Assembly (NCBI GenBank): GCA_031771865.1
Contig: JASISA010000036.1
Coordinates: 992,001-1,056,000, forward strand
Source: Nothophaeocryptopus gaeumannii
Lineage: Eukaryota > Ascomycota > Dothideomycetes > Mycosphaerellales > Mycosphaerellaceae
Length of the DNA stretch: 64,000 nucleotides
Direction of reading: 5' to 3'
This document shows positions 21,414-32,054 of the stretch, in pieces. A model generated the notes under the pieces. The model saw only the letters and a program-made list of their open reading frames with translations, was not told where the DNA came from and did no database searches. A program made the position numbers and the translations under genes. How positions within the stretch are numbered: the first letter of the stretch is position 1; each line of letters opens with the position of its first letter.

Positions 21414-22940
21414 ATGGCTCCAACTTGGCGGGGCAGCATCGCTGTCGACGATGTGCACCAAGTGGACGGTATGCATAGCTCATCAATGTACACTGCAGGT
21501 GTTGTCGTGCTGACGAAGGCAACAGATATCTGGATATCACCTTCCGAGGATGGGCCCGCCCTCATCTTGCCAGGTGCAACTTTACGGTTCCTGTCCATAG
21601 TCGAAACAGCCCGTATACCTCTTTTTCTCGCTTGCGGAAAGCCTCTGAATGTTACTACCCGGCAAGATGACACGGAACGATGGTTCTCGAGCATCTTGCT
21701 CTGTCAATCCAACGAAAGTGACCAACAGGCCTGGTGGCAGTCCGCTCGAACAGACTCACAACTAGGAATACTCGTTGCTGTGAAGCATCCCGACAATACG
21801 GTCAAGCCAAGTGATACTGGGTCTGGGGCTACAGAGCTACTATTCTACGCATCTCAGGACTCTCTTCCAACTTCGACCCGCCCACCAACCCCGCCGCAAT
21901 CATCGCCAACATCTGGCAGCCATATAAACGACTTCTCACCCTCCATCCGAGTGCACGCCTTGCCGCTTTCCTCTACAGTGCTGAAACATGCTGCGCTGAA
22001 TGAGTCAACTCCGCCTGGATCTCCAGGGTTGGAGCCCCAACACATTGAGCCAGCTTTCTTGCCACAGAGCGCCGCCCAAGACTACGATGATGGAGAGGTC
22101 GTCAATCTCCCTCCTGTACGCAAGCGCAAAACTGTCACAGACACATTTGATGAGGCAACCCAGCGCCGCCAGAAAGCCAGAAGGAAAGGCGGAGAGGGTG
22201 TCGCTGCAGCTGCAGCATCTCGAACTACTTCGAACGATAACGTTCCCTCTTTGAAGCATAGACGGTCCGTCAGCAATGGTCAATCGTTGCCGACTTCAAA
22301 CCGACCACTTTCGCGGACTTCAAGTATATCGTCTGTCCGGCCATCGACTGTCCGTGAGACATCTGTGCCCGCTCAGTCTAAACGTTCAGCTCTGGCTCAC
22401 ATGCAGAGCGTGTCCAATGTGCCGGAAATCGAAGAAGAACCCACAGTCGAGCAGAAGAACAAGGAGATCGTCTCCAAAGTGGCCATGGCGGGCATGCGAC
22501 TTTACGGCTATGTGCAGAGCAAGACTCGAAAGTCCAGAGCAAACTCGGCGGCAGCAACGCCTGTCATCGATGTCACCTTTGATGAGCGCGAGTCCGAACG
22601 CCTGAAGGACGAAGAGTACAAGCTGGTGTACCATCAAGCCTACAAAGGCACATGCTTCGCATTTCGGCAGCACATTACGACGGCATCGCTGCAGCCGCAC
22701 GCAGACGCCTTGCGAGAAACAGTCGACAAACTGCTTGCGATCTTCTGCAAGGACCCGCTCGTTGTGGGAGTGGGCGCTCCCATCGACGAGTATACGCCAG
22801 GCGGCAGAAAGGCGTTCGGATCGTCTGCTATTGCTCCCGAGAAGAACCCATTTCTCGCAGCGGCCGGATCTGCACCCACGAGCAAGGCAAATACGCCATG
22901 TGGCAGACTGCACATCGAGCGAGACAACATGCCCCCATGA
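21414..22940 (+). CDS. SLD7: Sld7-like DNA replication initiation protein
   Basis: A single exon of 508 residues from ATG 21414. The N-terminal part (residues 1-170) is beta-rich. A long Ser/Pro/Lys-rich linker follows, with a basic VRKRKTVTDTFDE motif near 240. The C-terminal ~130 residues contain NKEIVSKVAMAGMRLYGY and YHQAYKGTCFAFRQHI then LRETVDKLLAIFC, the pattern I recognise as the Sld7 C-terminal domain. In yeast Sld7 binds Sld3 and helps fire origins under CDK/DDK control. The match is by eye and the linker is not informative. Confidence 0.7.
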   Translation: MAPTWRGSIAVDDVHQVDGMHSSSMYTAGVVVLTKATDIWISPSEDGPALILPGATLRFLSIVETARIPLFLACGKPLNVTTRQDDTERWFSSILLCQSNESDQQAWWQSARTDSQLGILVAVKHPDNTVKPSDTGSGATELLFYASQDSLPTSTRPPTPPQSSPTSGSHINDFSPSIRVHALPLSSTVLKHAALNESTPPGSPGLEPQHIEPAFLPQSAAQDYDDGEVVNLPPVRKRKTVTDTFDEATQRRQKARRKGGEGVAAAAASRTTSNDNVPSLKHRRSVSNGQSLPTSNRPLSRTSSISSVRPSTVRETSVPAQSKRSALAHMQSVSNVPEIEEEPTVEQKNKEIVSKVAMAGMRLYGYVQSKTRKSRANSAAATPVIDVTFDERESERLKDEEYKLVYHQAYKGTCFAFRQHITTASLQPHADALRETVDKLLAIFCKDPLVVGVGAPIDEYTPGGRKAFGSSAIAPEKNPFLAAAGSAPTSKANTPCGRLHIERDNMPP

Positions 22941-24311
22941 TGAGTCTCAGACAAGGAATGCCCACGAGGCTTCGCACTCTTGTCATTCATATGAACACAC
23001 TCGTTGGCCCATCACGTCGTGCAGCTAGTATTCGTCGGCAGGTCACGTCAACGACTGTCTTGCATGCTCGTGGTCAGCTTGAGCGGAAGGCAATGCCGCG
23101 GACGCTGAGCGACCTGCGTGCAACACACAAGTGGTCTGGCGGACTCTGCCACTTCCGCTTCGACGAAGATGTGGTACAGCTAGCGGATTGTCACAGCCGC
23201 GGCGTCAGCGTTCGCACTTGTCGCCTTCAATGAGCGTCTTGCGTGCTGCTGTGTCGTAGTTTTGGCTTGCGACTGTATTCCATCACGACCTGCTCTTACT
23301 GGATAGAGGCATGGCACACCTAGCTCTTGACCTCGTACTAGCCGCCGGTCGATCAGGATGTGATGGCTTCGCTGGCCACCGACAATTCGGCTTGCGGTAG
23401 CCACTCCAACAATCCGATCGAACAAGTCGTACAACTAACGGCTGTATCGCTCCGAGATAGCCTTCCACGTGGTCGATAAGCTCGCCACTGATCTTGACAT
23501 GAAGTTATCGCGTGGCTTCGAAGCCATACGAAGTGGATGCACTCATAATCTATACCTCTCACAAACTCCAAACCATTGCCTCAACTCCCACGCTAGACAA
23601 GGACTCTTGAACTTCCTCCATCTCAACGACCCGACCCTCCGGTCTCAACATTGCAGCATTAATTCATGCCTCCATACAAGCATCACCCATACCACAAACC
23701 AACTCATTCTCGCATTGAATTCGACCGTCTCGCGCTGCTGCGTCCTCCCTCTAGCGTCTTCATACCCGCTGAGACTGAAGTCCAATGGATTCGCTCAATG
23801 GCGAGTCAGGATCCCTGCAAGTCATCATGCGTTCCGGGCTTGCCGCGTGCTTCCGGATGTTGAATGCCGGGTCGGGGAGGGAAAGAAGGTTCGGGGCTCC
23901 GCGTCCCGGGGTGTTGTGTGGTGTTTGGGGATGACTCCCGAGACGTCAGGTCAGGTTGTTGCATTAGCGATTTTTGGGATGGCGGAGGGCTAGCGTGGCG
24001 AGTGGTGGTTGCTTTGAGGTATGCGTGGGATGTGAACTACCGCCGCTTTAATAATGATGGGAGGGGTCTCGAAGGTCAAGCAGTTAGAACGTACAGTGGA
24101 AGGCCGACTGAGCAGTGAAGACGATTGCTTTGAGAATGAGAGCACAGGATGGACCACATTTGCATCGGAGGTTGCCCAGAGACTTTGTGCACTGCATACA
24201 TCGCTCTACGGTTGATAGGCCAGGCACGACTACTCTCTTCTCTGATCGGTTTGATAAAATGGGAGTGTACTCTAAGCCCACGGCCGCTCATGCATCTATG
24301 GAGAAAGACGA
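22941..24311. other. Convergent intergenic region
   Basis: 1.37 kb between the stops of the Sld7 gene and Drs1. Short overlapping frames on both strands lack domain signal. Nothing supported beyond expected 3' UTRs. Confidence 0.45.
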
Positions 24312-26540
24312 CTATTTCTTTCCCTTCTTCTTCCCCTTGCTCTTTCCGTCCACGGCACTCTTCCCCTTCGCAGTTGCCTTCTTTGACTTCTTCCACTCCG
24401 CCCCGGACGTCCGGTCGTCCCTGCTCTGCAGTCGCTTCTTCTCCTTATTGGACAGCTTCCCCTTCTTCTTCTTACTCGCACCTTCAGCATCAGCACCATT
24501 CAGCGCGACCCGACCCTTATCCTTGGCCGCTTGCTTATCCTTCTCACTCTCAAACCACGTTTTCTTCGGTCGCGCCTTAATCTCATCCTCATATTTGACC
24601 ATATTGTCCGCGCGCGTCAAGTCGCGGTCGACCACCTGCATCGCTCTTTCCTCTTTTTCCTCGCGTAGCACGTCTTCGACTTCCTCTCCAAGCGCCTCGA
24701 TACGCGCATGCCAAGCATCGACTCCGGAAGGCTCGACTGTTTTTTGGCGGATCTGAGCCCCTTGCGCCTTCCCGCTTTTTACTGCCGCTTTCACCACCTT
24801 CCTATCTGGTTCTGCTGCGAGAGTGCAGGAGCGACCCGAACGACCGGCACGCGCGGTACGTCCCACACGGTGGAGGTAGATTTCATGCGATTGGGGTGCT
24901 TCGTAGTTGATTACAGTCTCGATGCCCTTGATGTCGAGACCACGAGAGGCGAGATCGGTGGCGAGCAGATAGCTTGCTTTTCCTGTTCGGAATGCCTCGA
25001 TTGCGTTGATCCTTTGCTCTTGAGGCATGTTGCCATGCAACTCGGCCGCTTTGAGGCCAACAAGAGCGAAGATGACTCGGACCCGATGGACATCTTTCTT
25101 TTGCCGGAAGAATATGATGACGCGGTCGTTGTAGACCTGCTCGCACAGATGCATCAGGTAGGCCAGGCGTTTCTGTTCTCTTCCAGGTCGTAGACGGACA
25201 AACTCCTGAATTAAGCCTGAGACTGTTGCTTTCTGCGCGTCGACCATGAGACGCACCGGACGCTGGAGACCAACACGGATCAGATCATCGACCTTGGACG
25301 TCATAGTAGCAGAAAACAGCATCGTTTGACGAGATTTTGGAATCTTTGTGAGGATCTCATTCAGCTCGTCCGCGAATCCTTCCTCAAGCATGCGATCTGC
25401 TTCGTCCAAAACCAAGATCTCGATGGTGTTGACTGCGAACGAGGGCGAGTTGCGCTCCAGATCAATGAATCTACCGGGCGTGGCGATGACAATGTCGGGC
25501 CGTAGCTTCAGCTGCTTCTCCTGTTCCCTAGAGCTGAGACCACCGATAGCTTGTCCAAACGTAATATCGGTGTACTTCGCCAACTTCTGCGCGACCTGAA
25601 AGCATTGAAGTGCTAGCTCGCGCGTCGGTAATAGGATGGCAACACGAGTGGTTGCTGTCCTCTTTGGCCGAAATAGCAATCGCTCGAGGATGGGCAGCAG
25701 AAAAGCGCCAGTTTTACCGGATCCCGTGACGGCGCTTCCTACTAGATCTTTGCCCTCCAGCGCGACGGGAATCGCTTTCGCTTGAATAGGTGTCGGTTTT
25801 GCAAAGCCCACTTCGGCCAGACCTTTAAGAATGGGCCGCGAAAGATTCATCGAGCCGAATGCTGTTGCGGTAGGGTTTGTAGTCTTCTCGGCTTTCGCAA
25901 AAAAGGCGTTGCGCTTCTCCTCTTCGACTGCATCTTCTTCTCCGTCTGAATCGGCCTCCGAAGCAACGTCGTCGGGGTGTGCAACGTGAGCGGCGACTGC
26001 GTTATCGTCCTCCTCTTCTTCCTCGTCGTCGCTGGCAGATCCATCCTCTGATTTGTCCTGGTCTGAGCGCTCGTCTTCAGCATCACTCTCATTTTCGAAA
26101 TCGCCGTTCAAGCCTTCGAGTGCCGTTGAGAATTCAGTGTCGTCTTCGTCGCCTGCGAGATCTCTGCCGTCGTCTCCCTCTTCATCGCTGACAGCGTCCT
26201 GAGCTTCTGCCTTCTTGCCATGCCGCCGACCTACGATATCTTGTATGGCATCGTGCTCTTTTGTAGTAGCCTTTCCGCCGGTGTTCGCCCAAACATCCAA
26301 ATCACCAAGCTCTTCAGCAGCGCCTCCGCCGTTCTCGAATTCGAACTCAGAATCGAGATCGGAGTCCTTCTCTATGTCGCGGTCGTTATTTTCCTGTTTC
26401 CGCTTCTTCACAGGGCTTTGCTCTTTCGCTTCTCTCTTTCTCTTCCCCTTTGGCGCGACCTCCACTACCTCCTCCTCCACCTCTTCGTCAGATATATCTC
26501 CGTCCGATAGGGTACCTATGAGATCATCGACAATCGCCAT
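24312..26540 (-). CDS. DRS1: DEAD-box RNA helicase Drs1, 60S ribosome assembly
   Basis: A single exon of 742 residues from ATG 26540. A nucleolar ATP-dependent RNA helicase for 27S pre-rRNA processing. The first 210 residues are acidic and Lys-rich. The helicase core shows the Q motif GFAKPTPIQ (about 245-253), Walker A AVTGSGKT (270-277), PTREL (305-309), TPGR (354-357), DEAD (379-382), SAT (410-412), DLASRGLDI (about 529-537) and HRVGRTARAGRSG (557-569). A Lys-rich coiled tail ends in KGKKKGKK. Length and the acidic arm fit Drs1 better than other DEAD-box members. Confidence 0.92.
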   Translation of the reverse strand: MAIVDDLIGTLSDGDISDEEVEEEVVEVAPKGKRKREAKEQSPVKKRKQENNDRDIEKDSDLDSEFEFENGGGAAEELGDLDVWANTGGKATTKEHDAIQDIVGRRHGKKAEAQDAVSDEEGDDGRDLAGDEDDTEFSTALEGLNGDFENESDAEDERSDQDKSEDGSASDDEEEEEDDNAVAAHVAHPDDVASEADSDGEEDAVEEEKRNAFFAKAEKTTNPTATAFGSMNLSRPILKGLAEVGFAKPTPIQAKAIPVALEGKDLVGSAVTGSGKTGAFLLPILERLLFRPKRTATTRVAILLPTRELALQCFQVAQKLAKYTDITFGQAIGGLSSREQEKQLKLRPDIVIATPGRFIDLERNSPSFAVNTIEILVLDEADRMLEEGFADELNEILTKIPKSRQTMLFSATMTSKVDDLIRVGLQRPVRLMVDAQKATVSGLIQEFVRLRPGREQKRLAYLMHLCEQVYNDRVIIFFRQKKDVHRVRVIFALVGLKAAELHGNMPQEQRINAIEAFRTGKASYLLATDLASRGLDIKGIETVINYEAPQSHEIYLHRVGRTARAGRSGRSCTLAAEPDRKVVKAAVKSGKAQGAQIRQKTVEPSGVDAWHARIEALGEEVEDVLREEKEERAMQVVDRDLTRADNMVKYEDEIKARPKKTWFESEKDKQAAKDKGRVALNGADAEGASKKKKGKLSNKEKKRLQSRDDRTSGAEWKKSKKATAKGKSAVDGKSKGKKKGKK

Positions 26541-28018
26541 GGTTGCTTGGTGTGTAGATGCAATGCGGAGAGACTCGTAGATGGCGAGACGATCTGAATA
26601 CAAAATTATTTCGGGCGGCAGAATTCGCGGGCGGTGAGATTGGCCCGACAGCTCCGAGCCGACTGCCTCTCTTCCAAGCCTCACGCTTCTCGAGACACCG
26701 ACTTCAACTTCTGAAGCAAAGTCATCAGTCTTGCGACACGAGAGACAGCGACGAGTACCCGAAACAACCTCGAAGATACGGATGCCTTCTGCACCATCAA
26801 ATTCGAACTCGTTGCAGGCTGAAGACGCTGCGGCAGAAGCGACAGCCAGCGATCAAGTTCGACCACAAGTCTGAAAGGAATATCTTTTTCACTGTCTTTG
26901 AATTTACCTCAGCATGTCTCTTTATAACAGAGCGAACACGACTGTCCCTTCGAGATGCAGAGTTGGCACTACGTCCACCCGAAAGTCCTACAACAGGGAT
27001 CTGGAGCTTGCATGGTGAAGAGCGGGAAGCGCTGGGGTTTCACCAGCCATTCTCAACGATTGTCCCACTTGCCATGCCATCCACTTCAACTCACATTGCT
27101 TCTGGTTTGACATTTGGCGTGAGATGGACCTCTCCATCGAGCGTTTCAGCTTCTCAACTTCAACTTCAGCCAAGCATGAAGATCGACAATGCGTTGTCTA
27201 CCCTCGGCTAGCTTCCTTCTCCGCGAGCCTGTACGTTGTACTTCCCTCGTCTGCCGTCCTGCCTTCTTCTCATCTCACCAACTTCACTGCTCAGCGATGG
27301 CCTGCGCCAGGAGTCATTTGAGAGACTCGTCCTTCAATGGACAATGCCAAAGTCAGATGGAAGAGCACGCCATGTACGACCATGTTGACGGCAAGTCTGG
27401 CTGGCGTTGTAGTAAGTGCCCAGATACTCTCACAGAACGATATAGCATTCATAATCTCACCTCACGCCATCATGACTGAACTCATAGCTTTCTTCACTTC
27501 AAAAGCAAGGCCAATACAGCAACAACGCTGGACCCATAAGCAACCCTTGCCAGAGCCACAATTCCAAAGCAACATCTTCCAAAGCGACCACGAGTGAACT
27601 TCCCAAAGCAGCAACCGAACACGACGCGAAGGCAGGCCTTCCGTGAGGCATTGAATGTGTAATTCAACATGCACCGACGTATCCAAAGCACCATTCGTAA
27701 ATCACGCATGTCCCAACACAAATAATGACATACGTCCTTCCGACGTGAGACACATGTGTTCCTCAACGCACACACCGAGTATGTCTCCTCTACCTCACGT
27801 ACTTCACGCGACAGCCTTGTCTGGGCGACATTCCCACCACGTACAAACACCAGCTGTATCGTGCCAGGCCTTGACATGTCTCTCCAAAAAGAAAGCTTGA
27901 GAGCAACAGCAGTTGAACGATGAGAAGCTGCCAGAAGGAGACGATTGGAGAATTTCCGGATACTATCTCCATTGCCATTACCTGCGCCACACCACGCCAT
28001 CTGAAGGCCACAGGCACC
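26541..28018. other. Intergenic
   Basis: 1.48 kb between the Drs1 start and the choline kinase stop. Small frames such as 27337-27597 plus are open but show no family signal or conserved motif. The left end presumably holds the Drs1 promoter. Confidence 0.45.
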
Positions 28019-30346
28019 TCAATACGGCACCGTCTTAACCTTCCCCCTCGTCTCCTCCGGCAGATCCTCCAACTTCACAAAACCTAGCCTGACCGCATCA
28101 CCCCAGAAGAACATAGCCCGATGCTGGGCATACCCAAGATAATCAAACTCCTCTTCCTCCTCGACATCCTCACCCTGCTGCTCCCGGACCAACTCTTTGT
28201 ACTCCTCCGCTCGCTCACCAAGGAGTTCCTCAGCAGTCGCGTGGTGATCTTCCTCTGGCGCTGAGGAAGATGGCTTGCTGAAATCGAAGAGCGGCATGCC
28301 TGGAACCTTCGCCTGGACGATACCCCAAGCGACCCATTGCGCTGTGTTGGCTAGTCGCCAGATTTGAGTTTCGTGCATCAAGCGTTTTACCTCGGTGTCT
28401 TCGACTTCCTGGCAGGCGGCCTCTTCCTTGGATAGAGATGATGGCTTTTGTGATGGTGGTTGCTGTGGAGTCCTTGCGTCGAGCATGAAGTCTGAAATGC
28501 TCGTAGTGGACCGCTTCACAATATCAGGTCTTGCGGGCTCCGAAGTTGACACTGAGTCAGTTGACTCCACTGGCTTCAACGTCGGCGTGGACACATCAAA
28601 CTGTGGACGATGCCTCACATACGCCCTGATAAAGCGGTCTTGTTCCTCTGGAGTTGGGTAACGATTAGGATGGCATGCATACGGCTTCTTCTCATCGTGG
28701 TAGTTGTAACACCACTCTGTGAAGTGGTTTGCGAATTCCAGGCCTGGCGTATTGGCGTTCGAGTACTCAAAGTCGATGACGATGAGCTGCTTATGCGAGT
28801 TGGCTGGAAGAAGCAGAGGGCTCTCGCCCGTCGGAACCATGCGCATGATGTTTCCATACTGCGTGTCGTTATGGGCGAACACCAGCTGGTCTTGAAGTCT
28901 CTTAACACTTCCATACTCAGTCTCGAGCCACTTGCGATATTTCTCAATAACGGCCTTGAAGTCCTTCCAGGGAACGCCACAAATGTGACCACGGCGAAGC
29001 CAAGCTCGCTTTCCAGTGGGCTTGGTACCTGGCTCCAGCGATTCCAGTTGAGAGTCCATCCAAGTCACGATCGTGCCGACTCTGTCCAGCCACTTGTCCC
29101 AGTTGCGCCATACAAAAGCACCCTCGGCACGCTCCTCGTCTAGCAACTCAATACCTTCATGCAGCTCGCGCATACGTTTTGCAATCTGGCGACTGGTGCT
29201 CTCATCGCGAAGCTCTTCAGGCGTCAGCGGCTTCGCGTGAAAGTATTCCTCAAACCGGCCGTTGGCAAAGGTGCCCAACAATCGAGGTCCAATCTTCTTT
29301 CGAGCCAGACGTCGTAAGATCGCGAGCTCGGACTCGCGATCGATTAAATGTCCGACTTGAGGGCCATATATGCGCAAGAGAAGCTTCGGCGGTGGCTTGC
29401 TGTGACCGATCACATTGCCTTCCTCGTCCTTTTTCTCAAGTGGCAGGTCCGAAGGAGGCGAGACAACATAGACAGCATTCGTCAGAGCTCCACTAAGACG
29501 CTGGATCTCAATGGCGACGCTCGTTTCAAGCGGAACTTTACGCCAGCCCTGCACTCGCAGCGTGTGCGCCAGGCGAACAGTCTCGAACTTGAACTTGGCC
29601 CATGCATCATGGTCTCGCTGAGAAGCAATCCGTTTCAGCTCTTCACCTTCCGATTCATCCGACAAGTCCGAAGCACCACCAGAGTAGGCCAGAGTCCGCG
29701 AGTTGTCGAGTACGACCTCGCAAGTTGGTACATGAGCCTCATCATCCGGATGCTCCGTATCGGTGGCACTGGTCGACTGCTTTCGTAGAAGCTTTCGCAT
29801 AGACACTTTGCTTCGGAGCAAAGACCCTCTGCGTGCGAAAGGTCGCCTGATGCTGAGGCTCTGTCGAATAATTTGCTCGAGCGTGTTGAGGTCCACAGAA
29901 TCGTCAGAGGCGTCTGAGCCACGTCGCGGCTTCTGATCAGTTGCAACATCATCGTGCGACTGCGGAGCCTCTTCCTCGGCTTTCTCTGCGCGCCGCGCTG
30001 CTCGACCTGCTTTTCGATGGTGCCTCTTTGCTCGCTTGTGCTTGATCCACGTGGAGATTTGATCGACCAGGTGCTCGTAATGATCCGGCTCATGGTTTTG
30101 CTCAGAAGCGTCTTGTTCGTCGGTCGAGACTGCCGTGCCATCTACTTGTGGAGCGAGAGGTCTCAAGCCCGGGCTGGAGCAAATCGAGCGTCTGCCCGAT
30201 AGTCGATGGGCGCGTGGGCTGCGCACAGGTAGCCTCTTGGGTGATCCATTGCCGAGCTGGAATTCTTCCATGCCCTTCTGCTGCCCAAGTATCAGAGGCG
30301 ATATCGTCTCCGCATGTTGAGCAATTGAAACAGCTGCAAACGACAT
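28019..30346 (-). CDS. Choline/ethanolamine kinase
   Basis: A single exon of 775 residues from ATG 30346. It phosphorylates choline (or ethanolamine), the first step of the CDP-choline pathway for phosphatidylcholine. A long N-terminal region, Ser/Arg-rich with a basic KHKRAKRHHRKAGRAARR patch, precedes the kinase fold. The fold begins near residue 270 with LRVQGWRKVPLE and LSGALTNAVYVV. The catalytic Brenner loop is FAHNDTQYGNIM and the metal-binding segment is VIDFEYSNAN. ANHFTEWCYNYH and PYACHPNRYPT are hallmark choline kinase residues. The C-terminus is acidic. Confidence 0.92.
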   Translation of the reverse strand: MSFAAVSIAQHAETISPLILGQQKGMEEFQLGNGSPKRLPVRSPRAHRLSGRRSICSSPGLRPLAPQVDGTAVSTDEQDASEQNHEPDHYEHLVDQISTWIKHKRAKRHHRKAGRAARRAEKAEEEAPQSHDDVATDQKPRRGSDASDDSVDLNTLEQIIRQSLSIRRPFARRGSLLRSKVSMRKLLRKQSTSATDTEHPDDEAHVPTCEVVLDNSRTLAYSGGASDLSDESEGEELKRIASQRDHDAWAKFKFETVRLAHTLRVQGWRKVPLETSVAIEIQRLSGALTNAVYVVSPPSDLPLEKKDEEGNVIGHSKPPPKLLLRIYGPQVGHLIDRESELAILRRLARKKIGPRLLGTFANGRFEEYFHAKPLTPEELRDESTSRQIAKRMRELHEGIELLDEERAEGAFVWRNWDKWLDRVGTIVTWMDSQLESLEPGTKPTGKRAWLRRGHICGVPWKDFKAVIEKYRKWLETEYGSVKRLQDQLVFAHNDTQYGNIMRMVPTGESPLLLPANSHKQLIVIDFEYSNANTPGLEFANHFTEWCYNYHDEKKPYACHPNRYPTPEEQDRFIRAYVRHRPQFDVSTPTLKPVESTDSVSTSEPARPDIVKRSTTSISDFMLDARTPQQPPSQKPSSLSKEEAACQEVEDTEVKRLMHETQIWRLANTAQWVAWGIVQAKVPGMPLFDFSKPSSSAPEEDHHATAEELLGERAEEYKELVREQQGEDVEEEEEFDYLGYAQHRAMFFWGDAVRLGFVKLEDLPEETRGKVKTVPY

Positions 30347-32054
30347 GATAAGCAAACGTCTCGCACCGCTTTGGCAGGGGTGGTGGAGGATGCAAAAGAT
30401 TGGGAGTGTTTTGGCAAGACTGAGGGGAGTGGGCCAGGGAAGCCCATGCAACAGGATGTAACGTGAAGTGAAAAGAAGGTTGTCACATGATAGCTCTCAA
30501 ACGAAGCAAAGAGAAAGGTAGGGTCCAAAAGTGGAAGAACGTACATTTAGGTGTCGAGCGTGGTGACACAGACTGTTGCAAGCCAAGATAAGAGCTGGGT
30601 GAGGCACACTGAGTGGATTCGTGCCTGGCCGAGTCTTTGGGCGATGGCTTTTCCGAGTGCGGCATCGTGCTTGCTGACTGCTAGGTCCAAGCGTTTCGTG
30701 CAGTGAAGTCAAGGCAGCCTCGGTGCTGGTGGAGAAAAGCAGGGCGGCGGAGTGCCTCACCGCTGGAGCAGAAATGGAAGGTATCAAGGGCCGTGGTCGT
30801 TTGCATGAAAGCACTGCCAAAACTATGTCAGACGCAAAGGGGACAGCAGATGCGTTTGGAGGCGGCATAAACCGGAACAGTATGTCTCGGTAATGTTGTC
30901 GTAGGCCAGAAGGGAAGTCGATGTGTCCTTCCTGCGGCCTGGTTCTGCCAACTGCCCACTGCCCACGGTCCGATAATCTTCCAAGGGTCGTTCGATGTGA
31001 CAATTTTGAGCACGTGGCGCCACGCGAACCCTGATATCGCGACTGCGGATAGAAGCCCCTAAATTGGTTTAGTCAATTCAATACTTACGTCCCCTTTGTC
31101 TCCTCGATAACATCCTCCTCCTCGATAACATCTTCTGATCCTTTGCCTCTTCTATGAATCGATCAACTTAATCATGAAGTGGCATGCTTTGCGACCGCTT
31201 AGTATCGAGTTTCAAGCCCATTTCTGTGTGGAACAACTGTCAAACGAACCACTCAAGCTCTACGCCACTTCACATCCCACACCAGCACCACGTCAAAGAT
31301 TTGTCCAACTCCATTCGCTTCAGATAAACATTTGATGCAACGATATTGGCAGTATCTGATACTAGAAACTGATTGATAATGTCGTATCCAATATCATCAA
31401 GGTCACAATATCTCACACGAGCGCAAATTCTGCCTGCGCTGGCGTGGATACGAATCGAGGGGCGTCGACGACTTGAATGGATAAAAGAGATGCGGCACAG
31501 GGTTGTTTTCTGCAACATGTACAGAATCACTGCTTATATCCATAGTCCTCCTCATCGAAGACCGATACTACAGACCAGTAGTTACACGAGAATGGCCTCA
31601 AAGGCCACTCCACGTCCACCACGCCTCCAACTGCACTACATTAGAGTTACATAGTATTCCGAATACCATAGATGCCCAACCGAGAAAATCGTTTCAAGAA
31701 GCCAGCCGTCAATACCGCCGCAAAGATCTGAAAGCCCTCCCGTTATCAGCAGTAGTCCCAACAGTACCTCTGCTTTTTCCGAGTACAGTTCCAGTTTCGT
31801 TTCCTCCCTTATTTCACTATTGTTATAAGTATATGTCCAACGCCAAAGTCAGCCCACGGCCGTGGGGATATATCCGAGATTCGTTAATACAAAGATGCCG
31901 CCGTTACCGCTTGCCTCATTGCCAGAAACCTTGTTGTCGTTGTTGTCGTTGCCTGCCTTGATCCGAACCTATTCCCTTGTTGCTTCGTAAGTAAACCGAA
32001 AACGATCTCCAAACTCCATAACTATGCTCATCGTGACCGCGATGTTGTGAGATA
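30347..32054. other. Intergenic
   Basis: 1.7 kb between the choline kinase start and the C2H2 factor stop. A short direct duplication (CCTCGATAACATC twice) lies near 31100-31130. Open frames such as 30497-31003 minus have no recognisable domain. Confidence 0.45.

Noticed and set aside
27337..27597. Plus-strand 86-codon frame with a hydrophobic segment
   Set aside because: No family signal, no clear promoter or splice support; equally good frames overlap it.
31095..31130. Tandem CCTCGATAACATC duplication as a satellite
   Set aside because: Only two copies of a short unit; too small to call a repeat array.
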